Assembly: GCA_007117785.1 (NCBI GenBank)
Contig: SKFV01000357.1
Location: 1-23,878, forward strand
From: Pseudomonas sp.
GTDB lineage: Bacteria > Pseudomonadota > Gammaproteobacteria > Pseudomonadales > Pseudomonadaceae
DNA: 23,878 bases
Reading direction: 5' to 3'
Numbering within the stretch: position 1 is the stretch's first letter; every line of letters begins with the position of its first letter. This document shows positions 1 to 6,789 of this stretch, piece after piece. Made by a program: the position numbers and the translations under genes. The notes beneath the pieces were generated by a model, which saw only the letters and a program-made list of their open reading frames with translations, made no database searches and had not been told where the DNA came from.

Positions 1-631
1 CGCGATTGAGCTTCACCGGCGGAAACAACATTGGAATGGCTGCCGAGGCCATCAGATGATCCAGCCCCAGCGGCGCTTGAATGCCGACCCGTCGATGCCG
101 GTTCCACGGTGCTATGCGCTCGTGCCCCTGATAAAAACAGACGGATTCAGCTGACTGGTAACCGAAGGCGCTGACCGAGACCGCACGCAAATGCCCACTG
201 TTCAGCGCCGGCTCAATTTTTGAGAATCGAATCTCATTGCCCAGCAAGTCCCGCAGCGGTTGATTATTGAGCAAGGACGTCGGTGTTTTACTCGCCCAGC
301 CCAGCAGATTGGCTTTTCCCCAGCGCCAGGCCTGACCCAACAGCGAACCCCAGCCGGTGTGATACACCTGCTCGCAGCGAAAATTGCCCCAAACCCGCTG
401 CAACTCCTCGATAGCCGCCGAATAATCGTCGGCATGGGTCGCCAGCGCCAGGGCATTGATGGCACCCGCCGAGGTGCCACAGACAATCGGAAAAGGCAAA
501 GCCGAGCCCGTTGGCAAAAGCTCATTGACCGCTTGCAGCACGCCGACCTGATAGGCGGCACGAGCCCCACCACCCGACAACACCAGCCCGGCACAATCCT
601 GTTGTTGAAACTGCTTCAGCAGCTCACTCAA
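1..631 (-). CDS. patatin-like phospholipase, 3' end cut by the window edge
   Basis: Predicted serine lipid acyl hydrolase of the patatin family. The first 210 residues are visible. They carry the glycine-rich oxyanion motif SGGGARAAYQVG (residues 19-30) and the nucleophile elbow GTSAG with Ser54; the Asp of the catalytic Ser-Asp dyad (DGG/DGA motif) would lie beyond the left edge. No signal peptide is visible, so a cytoplasmic or membrane-associated enzyme is likely. The only plausible start is TTG at 631-629: the frame is closed by a TAA shortly upstream, a GGAG Shine-Dalgarno sits about 6 bases before this TTG, and TTG overlaps the TGA stop of lpxL. The overlap suggests translational coupling with lpxL and a shared transcript. 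The natural substrate cannot be told from sequence. Family assignment is firm; start codon is likely. Confidence 0.85.
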   Translation of the reverse strand, partial: MSELLKQFQQQDCAGLVLSGGGARAAYQVGVLQAVNELLPTGSALPFPIVCGTSAGAINALALATHADDYSAAIEELQRVWGNFRCEQVYHTGWGSLLGQAWRWGKANLLGWASKTPTSLLNNQPLRDLLGNEIRFSKIEPALNSGHLRAVSVSAFGYQSAESVCFYQGHERIAPWNRHRRVGIQAPLGLDHLMASAAIPMLFPPVKLNR

Positions 632-1587
632 GCGGCTCTCCGGCGTTTCTTGCGTTTACGTTGCTTGGCATAGGGCCTCGCTTCCCCCTCCGGGCGCGTC
701 TTGAAGCGCCGATGCACCCACATGTACTGCTCCGGCTGGGTCAGGATCGAGGCCTCCACCCATTGGTTGATGCGCGTCGCATCAGCCAACTCATCGCCAC
801 TGGGGAAGTCTTCCAGCGGTGGGTAAACCGTCAGATCATAGCCACTGCCATCTGCGCGCCGGTGTTGCAGAAAAGGTACCACCCGCGCCTTGCCCAGACG
901 CGCAAAGGTACTGGTCGCTGTCACGGTGGCGGCCTGCTGGCCAAACAGCGGGGCAAACACGCTGACCTTGCGACCATAATCCTGATCCGGCGCATACCAG
1001 ATGGCGCGCCCCTGACGCAGCGACTTCAGCATCACCCGCACATTGTCTCGCTCAACCGCCCATGCATCGACATTGTGCCGCTCACGGCCACGGCGCTGGA
1101 CAAAATCAAACGCCTTGTTCTTGTGTTCACGGTACATGCCATCGATGGCAATTTTCTGGCTCAACAACGCTGCGCCGATTTCCAATGTAGTAAAGTGCAG
1201 CGACATCAGTACCACGCCCTGCCCCTTGGCCTGTACCTGCTGCAAATGTTCCAGGCCATGCACATGGGCCAGCCGGGCCAGCCGCTTTGGCGGCCAGAAC
1301 CAGGCCATGGCCATTTCAAACAAGGCAATGCCGGTACTGGCAAAATTTGCCCGCAGCAACTGCTCACGCTCGGCATCCGATCGTTCAGGAAAACATAGCG
1401 CCAGATTGACCCGGGCAATCTCTCGACGTGCAGGCATGGCAATGAACATGACTCGACCCACCCAGCGCCCCAGAACCAGCAGCCAGCGATAGGGCAAGCG
1501 CACCACCAGCCATAAGAGGCCGAGGCCCAGCCACAGCAGCCAATAACGCGGGTGCAACAATGCCTTGGTGAAACCGGGACGCTCCAT
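628..1587 (-). CDS. lpxL: Lipid A biosynthesis acyltransferase (LpxL/HtrB family)
   Basis: 319-aa inner-membrane acyltransferase that adds a secondary acyl chain to the lipid A precursor, using acyl-ACP. An N-terminal hydrophobic anchor (residues about 13-40, rich in Leu and Trp) precedes the acyltransferase domain with the catalytic H-x4-E motif HFTTLE (His131, Glu136). The C-terminal MWVHRRFKTRPEGE segment is typical of the family, followed by a very basic tail. An open frame extends upstream to 1944, but the homologous protein starts at ATG 1587-1585 (MERPGFTKALLHPRYW), with AGGA four bases before it; the extension runs antisense into minC and is not credible. The gene is divergent from minC, as in Pseudomonas, and overlaps the downstream patatin gene. 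Which chain (laurate or another) it transfers is inferred from family only. Confidence 0.92.
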   Translation of the reverse strand: MERPGFTKALLHPRYWLLWLGLGLLWLVVRLPYRWLLVLGRWVGRVMFIAMPARREIARVNLALCFPERSDAEREQLLRANFASTGIALFEMAMAWFWPPKRLARLAHVHGLEHLQQVQAKGQGVVLMSLHFTTLEIGAALLSQKIAIDGMYREHKNKAFDFVQRRGRERHNVDAWAVERDNVRVMLKSLRQGRAIWYAPDQDYGRKVSVFAPLFGQQAATVTATSTFARLGKARVVPFLQHRRADGSGYDLTVYPPLEDFPSGDELADATRINQWVEASILTQPEQYMWVHRRFKTRPEGEARPYAKQRKRKKRRRAA

Positions 1588-1615
1588 CGAATCCTGCCTT
1601 GCGGGAAAAACAGCT

Positions 1616-1621
1616 ATTCTA
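1616..1621 (-). promoter_or_regulatory. Candidate -10 box (TAGAAT) for lpxL
   Basis: TAGAAT on the minus strand lies 29 bases before the lpxL ATG, a good distance for a short 5' leader. No convincing -35 box stands 16-18 bases upstream, so this is only a weak promoter call. Confidence 0.3.
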
Positions 1622-1638
1622 CCCAAGCTGTCGCCCCC

Positions 1639-1667
1639 TTGCGATCCATGCACGCAACCGATATAAG
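1639..1667 (+). promoter_or_regulatory. Candidate sigma70 promoter of the min operon
   Basis: TTGCGA (1639-1644) and TATAAG (1662-1667) are separated by exactly 17 bases and end 38 bases before the minC ATG. This is the best promoter-like pair in the lpxL-minC divergent gap. Assignment is by consensus matching only. Confidence 0.5.
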
Positions 1668-1705
1668 GTGTCGCAGCCATACACCTGAATTGACTGGAAG
1701 ACCCG

Positions 1706-2470
1706 ATGACCGTCAACAGCACACCCGATCTGCTCGACAACGACCCCGTATTCCACCTGAAAGGCGGCATGCTGGCGATGACCATGATCGAGTTGATCCG
1801 CCAGACACCTGAAGCCTTTGCCCGCCAACTGGCCGACAAGGTGGAACAGGCGCCGAATTTTTTCCGTGACACCCCGGTCGTCTTCAGCCTGGAAAAACTC
1901 ACCGGCGAGCTGCAGCCAGCCACCCTGCAGGAATTATTGCGCATCAGCCGCGAGCATGGCTTGCAAGCGGTGGCCCTGCGCGGTGATGAACGCTTCCGCC
2001 AACTGGCTCAGGACACCGAACTGGTCCTCTTGCCACCGGGCCGGACACGGGAAAAACCCCTGGAAACAGCCGCTGACGACACCCAGACGGCATCCAATGA
2101 CAGCGACAGCCCGGCAGCAGCAACCCAGGCCGAACCTGCGGTGAGCTGTGGCCGGGTAATCACCGACCCGATCCGTTCCGGCCAGCAGGTGTATGCCCGC
2201 GGCGGTGACCTGGTGGTACTGGCCCCGGTCAGCGCCGGCGCCGAACTGCTCGCCGATGGCCATATCCACGTCTATGGCCCCTTGCGCGGCCGTGCCCTGG
2301 CTGGTGTGCGCGGCAATACCGAGGCACGCATCATCTGCCAGAGCCTGGAAGCCGAACTGGTCTCCATCGCCGGGCAATACAAAGTCGCCGAAGACCTGCG
2401 CAAAGCCCACTGGAAAAAGGCCATTCAGGTCAGCATGGACGGTGACAGCTTGAAGATCAGCGAGCTATGA
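1706..2470 (+). CDS. minC: Septum site-determining protein MinC
   Basis: 254-aa inhibitor of FtsZ assembly that, with MinD, blocks septum formation at the poles. The N-terminal FtsZ-inhibiting domain covers residues about 1-110. A Ser/Ala/Thr/Pro-rich linker follows (about 115-147). The C-terminal right-handed beta-helix domain (about 150-254) contains the conserved stretch IRSGQQVYARGGDLVV and the GxxRGRALAGVRGN region that contacts MinD. The length is slightly above that of E. coli MinC because of the linker. The ATG at 1706 has GGAAG about 6 bases upstream. It is the first gene of minC-minD-minE-rluA, all on the plus strand, with a 138-base gap before minD. Confidence 0.96.
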   Translation: MTVNSTPDLLDNDPVFHLKGGMLAMTMIELIRQTPEAFARQLADKVEQAPNFFRDTPVVFSLEKLTGELQPATLQELLRISREHGLQAVALRGDERFRQLAQDTELVLLPPGRTREKPLETAADDTQTASNDSDSPAAATQAEPAVSCGRVITDPIRSGQQVYARGGDLVVLAPVSAGAELLADGHIHVYGPLRGRALAGVRGNTEARIICQSLEAELVSIAGQYKVAEDLRKAHWKKAIQVSMDGDSLKISEL

Positions 2471-2523
2471 CAGATACTGTGCAACCATTCTGATACGCCG
2501 GAATTACTGGCCTTGAGCCAATA

Positions 2524-2563
2524 CGGAAACCTCGCGGACAACGCCGCGCAGTGCCGGTTTCCG
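2524..2563 (+). repeat. Two-tier hairpin between minC and minD
   Basis: CGGAAACC (2524-2531) and GGTTTCCG (2556-2563) are perfect inverted repeats. Inside lies a second pair, CGCGG (2533-2537) and CCGCG. No T-run follows, so it is not a standard intrinsic terminator. It could be an mRNA processing or stability element that sets the minC to minD ratio, or a binding dyad; function is inferred only. Confidence 0.5.
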
Positions 2564-2608
2564 TTCCGGCAACCATTCATTCGCTAACCGACAGACAGGA
2601 AGGTCACC

Positions 2609-3418
2609 TTGGCAAAGATCCTCGTCGTAACTTCAGGCAAGGGTGGTGTGGGTAAAACCACCACCAGCGCCGCAATTGGCACCGGTCTCGCCCTTCGCGG
2701 CTACAAAACCGTCATCGTTGATTTTGATGTCGGCCTGCGCAATCTCGACCTGATCATGGGTTGCGAGCGTCGCGTGGTGTATGACTTCGTCAACCTGATC
2801 AATGGTGATTCCAACCTGAATCAGACCCTGATCAAGGACAAGCGCTCGGACAAGCTGTTCATTCTTCCTGCCTCACAAACCCGTGACAAGGATGCGCTGA
2901 CACCCGAAGGGGTTGAGAAGGTGCTCAATGAGCTGAAAGAAACCTTCGACTACATCGTCTGCGATTCGCCGGCTGGTATCGAAAAAGGCGCCCATCTGGC
3001 AATGTACTTTGCCGATGAAGCCATTGTCGTGACCAACCCGGAAGTCTCCTCGGTGCGTGATTCCGACCGTATGTTGGGCCTGCTGGCGAGCAAGTCGCGG
3101 CGCGCCGAACAGGGCGAGAAGATCAAGGAAAACCTGCTGCTGACCCGCTACAACCCGGAGCGCGTTGAAACCGGCGAAATGCTCTCGGTCAGCGATGTCG
3201 AAGATATTCTGTCGATCCCCCTGCTGGGCGTTATCCCCGAATCCCAGGCCGTACTCAAGGCGTCCAACCAGGGCGTGCCGGTGATCATGGATGACAAGAG
3301 CGACGCCGGTCAGGCCTATAGCGACGCGGTTGACCGCCTGCTTGGTCAGGACGTACCGCATCGCTTCCTTGAGACACAGAAAAAGGGCTTGATGAGCCGT
3401 TTGTTCGGAGGGCGCTAG
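2609..3418 (+). CDS. minD: Septum site-determining ATPase MinD
   Basis: 269-aa ParA/MinD-type ATPase that binds the membrane in its ATP dimer, recruits MinC, and is released by MinE. The deviant Walker A motif GKGGVGKTT (Lys11 and Lys16) opens the protein; the conserved D-F-D of switch I is at residues 37-39. The C-terminus GLMSRLFGG is the amphipathic membrane-targeting helix. The start is TTG at 2609-2611, preceded by AGGAAGG about 5 bases upstream; no ATG gives an equally good N-terminus because the Walker motif begins at residue 10. The gene ends one base before the minE ATG, so minD and minE are almost certainly co-translated. Confidence 0.97.
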   Translation: MAKILVVTSGKGGVGKTTTSAAIGTGLALRGYKTVIVDFDVGLRNLDLIMGCERRVVYDFVNLINGDSNLNQTLIKDKRSDKLFILPASQTRDKDALTPEGVEKVLNELKETFDYIVCDSPAGIEKGAHLAMYFADEAIVVTNPEVSSVRDSDRMLGLLASKSRRAEQGEKIKENLLLTRYNPERVETGEMLSVSDVEDILSIPLLGVIPESQAVLKASNQGVPVIMDDKSDAGQAYSDAVDRLLGQDVPHRFLETQKKGLMSRLFGGR

Positions 3419-3679
3419 ATGATGAGCATCTTCGACTATTTTCGCGACCGCAAAAAATCCACCTCCACTGCCTCAGTGGCCAAGGAACGCTTGCAGATCA
3501 TCGTTGCCCATGAGCGCGGGCAACGCAACCAACCGGATTACCTGCCGCAGTTGCAGCAGGAGATCATTGATGTGATCAGCAAATATGTGGCGATTGACCG
3601 CGACCAGGTCAGCGTGGCACTGGAGAACCAGGGCGACTGCTCGATTCTCGAACTCAATGTCACCCTGCCCGATCGCTGA
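3419..3679 (+). CDS. minE: Cell division topological specificity factor MinE
   Basis: 86-aa protein that stimulates the MinD ATPase and drives the pole-to-pole Min oscillation. The N-terminus is a short amphipathic membrane-binding segment (SIFDYFRDRK). The anti-MinCD segment AKERLQIIVAHER matches the MinD-contact helix of known MinE proteins, followed by the topological-specificity domain with DVISKYVAIDRDQV. Two consecutive ATGs (3419 and 3422) are possible; GGAGG at 3408-3412 serves either, and the second has slightly better spacing. It abuts the minD stop codon directly. Confidence 0.97.
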   Translation: MMSIFDYFRDRKKSTSTASVAKERLQIIVAHERGQRNQPDYLPQLQQEIIDVISKYVAIDRDQVSVALENQGDCSILELNVTLPDR

Positions 3680-3690
3680 TCCCCGAGAGC

Positions 3691-3710
3691 GCGCCGCCAA
3701 CCGGCGGCGC
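3691..3710 (+). repeat. GC-rich hairpin between minE and rluA
   Basis: GCGCCGCC (3691-3698) and GGCGGCGC (3703-3710) are perfect inverted repeats around an AACC tetraloop. The hairpin ends 11 bases before the rluA ATG and sits next to its ribosome-binding region. There is no T-run. It may cap minE mRNA or damp rluA translation; both are inference. Confidence 0.5.
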
Positions 3711-3721
3711 CAGGTAACCCC

Positions 3722-4357
3722 ATGCCCTTGAGCAACATCCAGATCCTGCACCAGGATCCCTGCTTCCTGATCGTCAACAAACCCAGCCTGTTGCTATCCG
3801 TCCCCGGCCGCGCCGAGGACAACAAGGATTGCCTGATTACCCGCCTGCAAGACAACGGCTACCCCGAAGCCCGCATCGTGCACCGCCTCGACTGGGAAAC
3901 TTCCGGCATCCTGGTCATTGCCCGCGACCCGGACAGCCACCGCGAACTGTCGCGCCAGTTTCAGGACCGGGAAACCGAGAAAACCTACCACGCCCTCTGC
4001 TGGGGCCAACCGGAACAGGACAGCGGCCACATCGACCTGCCACTGCGTTATGACCCGGAGAACAAACCCCGGCATATTGTCGATCACGACCTCGGCAAGT
4101 CCGCCCAGACCTACTGGCGAGTAATTGAGCGGCAACAGGATCACTGTCGTATCGAACTGACCCCGATTACCGGCCGCTCACACCAATTGCGCGTGCATAT
4201 GTTGGCCATCGGGCACCCCTTACTCGGCGACCGCCTGTACGCCAGCGGAGCGGCACTCGACGCTTGCCCGCGTCTGGCATTGCACGCCCAACGCCTGGTC
4301 ATCAGCCACCCGCACAGCGGTGAACGACTCAGTTACGTCTGCCCCACGCCTTTTTGA
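3722..4357 (+). CDS. rluA: RluA-family pseudouridine synthase
   Basis: 211-aa pseudouridine synthase. The short length, lack of an S4 domain and position right after minE fit RluA, the dual-specificity enzyme for 23S rRNA U746 and tRNA U32 (E. coli numbering). The catalytic motif RIVHRLDWETSG contains the nucleophilic Asp57. The family motif GRSHQLRVHMLAIGHPLLGDRLY lies in the C-terminal half and includes the conserved Arg and Leu of the active-site cleft. The ATG at 3722 has a modest AGGTAA upstream. It is the last gene of the min transcript before the large structured repeat. Substrate assignment rests on synteny and family rather than on any unique residue. Confidence 0.9.
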   Translation: MPLSNIQILHQDPCFLIVNKPSLLLSVPGRAEDNKDCLITRLQDNGYPEARIVHRLDWETSGILVIARDPDSHRELSRQFQDRETEKTYHALCWGQPEQDSGHIDLPLRYDPENKPRHIVDHDLGKSAQTYWRVIERQQDHCRIELTPITGRSHQLRVHMLAIGHPLLGDRLYASGAALDACPRLALHAQRLVISHPHSGERLSYVCPTPF

Positions 4358-4392
4358 GTGGAAAACGATAGACTGAATACATAGTAACGAGC

Positions 4393-4416
4393 GCGTGCTG
4401 CTTGCACGAAGCACGC
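4393..4416 (+). repeat. Small hairpin with two alternative folds beside the large inverted repeat
   Basis: GCGTGCT (4393-4399) pairs with AGCACGC (4410-4416). Alternatively CGTGC (4394-4398) pairs with GCACG (4404-4408). The two folds exclude each other. The hairpin directly abuts the outer arm of the large element that begins at 4417. Confidence 0.45.
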
Positions 4417-4527
4417 AGATTGCGTTGCTGCCCACCGGTTCCAGGCCGTCGATAGCCATGGATGGCTATCGTCGAGCGCCCATGGACGGGACAGCGTGTC
4501 TGGGACCGGTGGACAGCAATGCGATCT
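4417..4527 (-). repeat. Structured palindromic element, copy A (conserved core inside a 28-bp stem)
   Basis: Outer arms 4417-4444 and 4500-4527 are complementary over 28 positions with four exceptions. Read as plus-strand RNA, three of the four are G-U pairs (4421/4523, 4424/4520, 4440/4504) and one is a C-A mismatch (4431/4513). Inside is a perfect 9-bp hairpin GATAGCCAT-GG-ATGGCTATC (4451-4470). On the minus strand the core reads AGACACGCTGT (4501-4491), nine bases, GGGCGCTCGACGAT (4481-4468), the hairpin, and ATCGACGG (4453-4446). The same blocks in the same order recur at 23733-23840. The element fills the rluA-apeB gap. It may be a REP/MITE-like repeat or a structured RNA; no known family name is assigned. 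Confidence 0.8.
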
Positions 4528-4579
4528 CACACAGATCTACCGTTCACCGCAAACAGACTTTACGCAGCAGGAACATTAA

Positions 4580-5875
4580 ATGCCTCATAGCGCCATCAAC
4601 ACCGACCTGGCCAACTTTATACAGGCCTCCCCCACCCCCTTTCATGCCACCCGCAGCCTCGCCGCACGCCTGCTCGACGCCGGCTACGTTCCACTCGACG
4701 AACGCGATGACTGGCAACTGGCAACCGGCGGGCGGTATTTCGTCACCCGCAACGACTCCTCACTGATCGCCTTCAGCCTCGGCCAGGACGGCGCCCTGCA
4801 ACGAGGTCTGCGCCTGGTCGGCGCACACACCGACAGCCCCTGCCTGCGCGTCAAACCGCAACCCGAACTGGAAAAAGCCAAACTCTGGCAACTGGGCGTC
4901 GAAGTCTATGGCGGCGCCTTATTCGCCCCCTGGTTCGACCGCGACCTGTCACTCGCCGGCCGCGTCACCCTGCGCACCGACGACGGCGAACTGGTCAGCC
5001 GGCTGATTGATTTTGAACGCCCGATTGCGGTTATTCCCAGTCTGGCCATTCACCTCAACCGCGGCGTCAACGAAGGCGTGGCCATCAACCCGCAAACCCA
5101 ATTGCCGCCCATTCTGGCCCATGTGCTGGAGCCCAAACGCGACCTGCGTCAATTGCTGCGCGAAGAAACCCAGCGCCAGCATCCTGATCTCGCCATCGCG
5201 CATATATTGGATTACGAACTCAGCTTCTACGACACCCAGCCGCCCGCCACCCTTGGCCTGGATGACGATTTCTTTGCCGCCGCACGACTGGACAACCTGC
5301 TGTCCTGCCACGCCGGCCTGCGCGCACTGCTCGACAGCGATGGCGAACAAGCCTGCCTGCTGGTCTGTACCGACCATGAAGAGGTCGGCTCTGCCTCGGC
5401 CTGTGGCGCGGATGGCCCTTTCCTTGAAGATGTCCTCAGCCGGCTGCTGCCGGACAGCGCCCAACGCATCCAGGTACTGCAGCGCTCGATTCTGGTCTCT
5501 GCCGACAATGCCCATGCCCTGCACCCCAACTATGCCGACCGGCACGACGGCAACCATGGCCCGCAGCTTAATGGTGGTCCGGTGATCAAGATCAACAACA
5601 ACCAGCGTTACGCCAGCAACAGCGAAACGGCAGCCCTGTTCCGCCACCTGTGCGACCAGGCCGGCGTACCGGTGCAGAGCTTTGTCGTGCGCAGCGATAT
5701 GGGGTGCGGCAGCACCATAGGCCCCATCACCTCCAGCCGCACAGGTATTCGCACCGTGGACATCGGCGCACCCACCTTCGCCATGCACTCCATTCGTGAA
5801 TTGGCTGGCAGCCGCGATCCGGGTTATCTGATCCGCGTATTGCGTACTTTCTTTGATGCTGACCGGCTGATCTAG
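4580..5875 (+). CDS. apeB: M18-family aminopeptidase (ApeB type)
   Basis: 431-aa cytoplasmic di-zinc aminopeptidase of family M18, which removes N-terminal residues (often acidic) from peptides. Likely metal ligands and catalytic residues are all visible: His83 in GAHTDSP, Asp238 in RLDNLLSC, Glu267/Glu268 in TDHEEVGS, Asp309 in SADNAHALHPNY and His403 in AMHSIREL. The conserved MGCGSTIGP stretch is also present. Length is normal for bacterial M18 enzymes. The ATG at 4580 is preceded by AGCAGGAAC. It follows rluA after the structured repeat, keeping the rluA-aminopeptidase order of Pseudomonas. A large open frame on the opposite strand (4949-5950) is a shadow caused by GC-rich codon usage. 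Confidence 0.95.
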   Translation: MPHSAINTDLANFIQASPTPFHATRSLAARLLDAGYVPLDERDDWQLATGGRYFVTRNDSSLIAFSLGQDGALQRGLRLVGAHTDSPCLRVKPQPELEKAKLWQLGVEVYGGALFAPWFDRDLSLAGRVTLRTDDGELVSRLIDFERPIAVIPSLAIHLNRGVNEGVAINPQTQLPPILAHVLEPKRDLRQLLREETQRQHPDLAIAHILDYELSFYDTQPPATLGLDDDFFAAARLDNLLSCHAGLRALLDSDGEQACLLVCTDHEEVGSASACGADGPFLEDVLSRLLPDSAQRIQVLQRSILVSADNAHALHPNYADRHDGNHGPQLNGGPVIKINNNQRYASNSETAALFRHLCDQAGVPVQSFVVRSDMGCGSTIGPITSSRTGIRTVDIGAPTFAMHSIRELAGSRDPGYLIRVLRTFFDADRLI

Positions 5876-5898
5876 AAAACCACTGAAAGCTACCTGCG

Positions 5899-5922
5899 TT
5901 GCCAGCCACCTCTGGCTGGCAA
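5899..5922 (+). terminator. Hairpin downstream of apeB, no T-run
   Basis: TTGCCAGCCA (5899-5908) and TGGCTGGCAA (5913-5922) form a perfect 10-bp stem with a CCTC loop, 24 bases after the apeB stop. The following bases (TCCCGTATAA) hold no T-run, so it is a non-canonical terminator or a 3'-end stabilising hairpin. Confidence 0.45.
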
Positions 5923-6194
5923 TCCCGTATAACACCCCACCCTCCCCCATCCTTCTCTGATCACTTTCTGACCGTTAGTCCGATATCCGATAAATCCGCT
6001 GGCGGATTCAGCACACCTGAACTATGAAAAATTCTTGTACAACAGGTCTGATGTCGTCGCGTTTTCATGCCAACTTGCATCGGCTTCCAGCCCCCGCCAA
6101 CTCTGGCCTGGCACAGAATCATGACAAATCTATTTAACAGCTAAAAATATTACATAAGCAATGAATATGGCCTGTAAGGCGCATTAATGGCGGG
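5923..6194. other. Gene-free upstream region of the ectoine operon
   Basis: No coding frame is credible here. The base composition changes from mixed to strongly AT-rich from about 6120. Two dyads are visible: AATCCGC-TG-GCGGATT (5993-6008) and the 8-base palindrome TTGTACAA (6035-6042). Either could be a regulator site or a hairpin in an upstream transcript. No regulator gene of the EctR type lies next to the operon. Confidence 0.4.
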
Positions 6195-6224
6195 TTGAGA
6201 TAATTTCCAGGATATGTTTATTAT
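6195..6224 (+). promoter_or_regulatory. Candidate promoter of the ectABC-ask operon
   Basis: TTGAGA (6195-6200) and TATTAT (6219-6224) are 18 bases apart, giving a transcript start near 6231 and a leader of about 30 bases before the ectA TTG. The preceding 70 bases are AT-rich, which could act as an UP element or favour salt-responsive transcription. Ectoine operons elsewhere are known to be induced by high osmolarity; that response is assumed here. Confidence 0.55.
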
Positions 6225-6262
6225 AGATAAATGCATTTACGCATAAACATTGAGGAATCATT

Positions 6263-6775
6263 TTGACAGACGCTACTGCCTATACACTGCGCACCCCGCA
6301 AGCCACCGATGGTTATGCCCTGAGCCAGCTGGTCGAGCGCTGCAAACCCCTGGACACCAACTCGGTCTACTGCAACCTGCTGCAATGCAGTGACTTTGCT
6401 GATACCGCTATCGCTGCGGTAGCCGAGGATGGTGATCTGGTCGGTTTCATTTCTGGCTATCGCCCGCCAGCACGCCCGGAAACACTGTTCGTCTGGCAGG
6501 TTGCCGTCGACAGCCGTATGCGCGGCCAGGGTTTGGCACTGAAGATGTTGCTGGCCTTGGTAGAGCGCCTACGCACTGACGGAGTGACCCATATGGAAAC
6601 CACCATCACCCCGGACAACGAAGCTTCCCAGGCGCTATTCAAAAAGGCTTTCCGCCTGCTGGGTGCTGACTACAGCACCGAGGTCAAATTTGCCCGCGAC
6701 ACCCATTTCAATGGCCTGCACGATGACGAAGTTGTCTATCGCGCTGGGCCCTTTAATCAAACTGCCACCGCTTGA
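6263..6775 (+). CDS. ectA: L-2,4-diaminobutyrate N-gamma-acetyltransferase EctA
   Basis: 170-aa GNAT-fold enzyme that acetylates 2,4-diaminobutyrate with acetyl-CoA, the second dedicated step of ectoine synthesis. The acetyl-CoA-binding motif A is VAVDSRMRGQGLALKMLL (R-x-x-G-Q-G-x-A pattern, residues about 83-100). The N-terminal YTLRTPQATDGYALSQLVERCKPLDTNSVYCNLL segment is highly characteristic of EctA. The start is TTG at 6263-6265, with TGAGGAA about 6 bases upstream; no ATG is available at the conserved N-terminus. First gene of the operon; ectB follows after 14 bases. Confidence 0.95.
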   Translation: MTDATAYTLRTPQATDGYALSQLVERCKPLDTNSVYCNLLQCSDFADTAIAAVAEDGDLVGFISGYRPPARPETLFVWQVAVDSRMRGQGLALKMLLALVERLRTDGVTHMETTITPDNEASQALFKKAFRLLGADYSTEVKFARDTHFNGLHDDEVVYRAGPFNQTATA

Positions 6776-6789
6776 AATCAGGAGCACCC

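Noticed and set aside
661..1398. Long plus-strand open frame (245 codons) opposite lpxL
   Set aside because: It lies wholly antisense to a clear acyltransferase gene, has no recognisable domain, and is typical of shadow frames in GC-rich DNA.
1588..1944. N-terminal extension of the lpxL frame
   Set aside because: It overlaps minC in antisense, adds sequence unlike any acyltransferase, and the family start with its own AGGA is at 1587.
4395..4766. Open frame of 123 codons through the large inverted repeat
   Set aside because: It runs through the palindrome and into apeB in another frame; the sequence is low-complexity and its coding look comes from the repeat.
4949..5950. Minus-strand open frame of 333 codons opposite apeB
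   Set aside because: apeB on the plus strand has all M18 catalytic motifs; the antisense translation has none.
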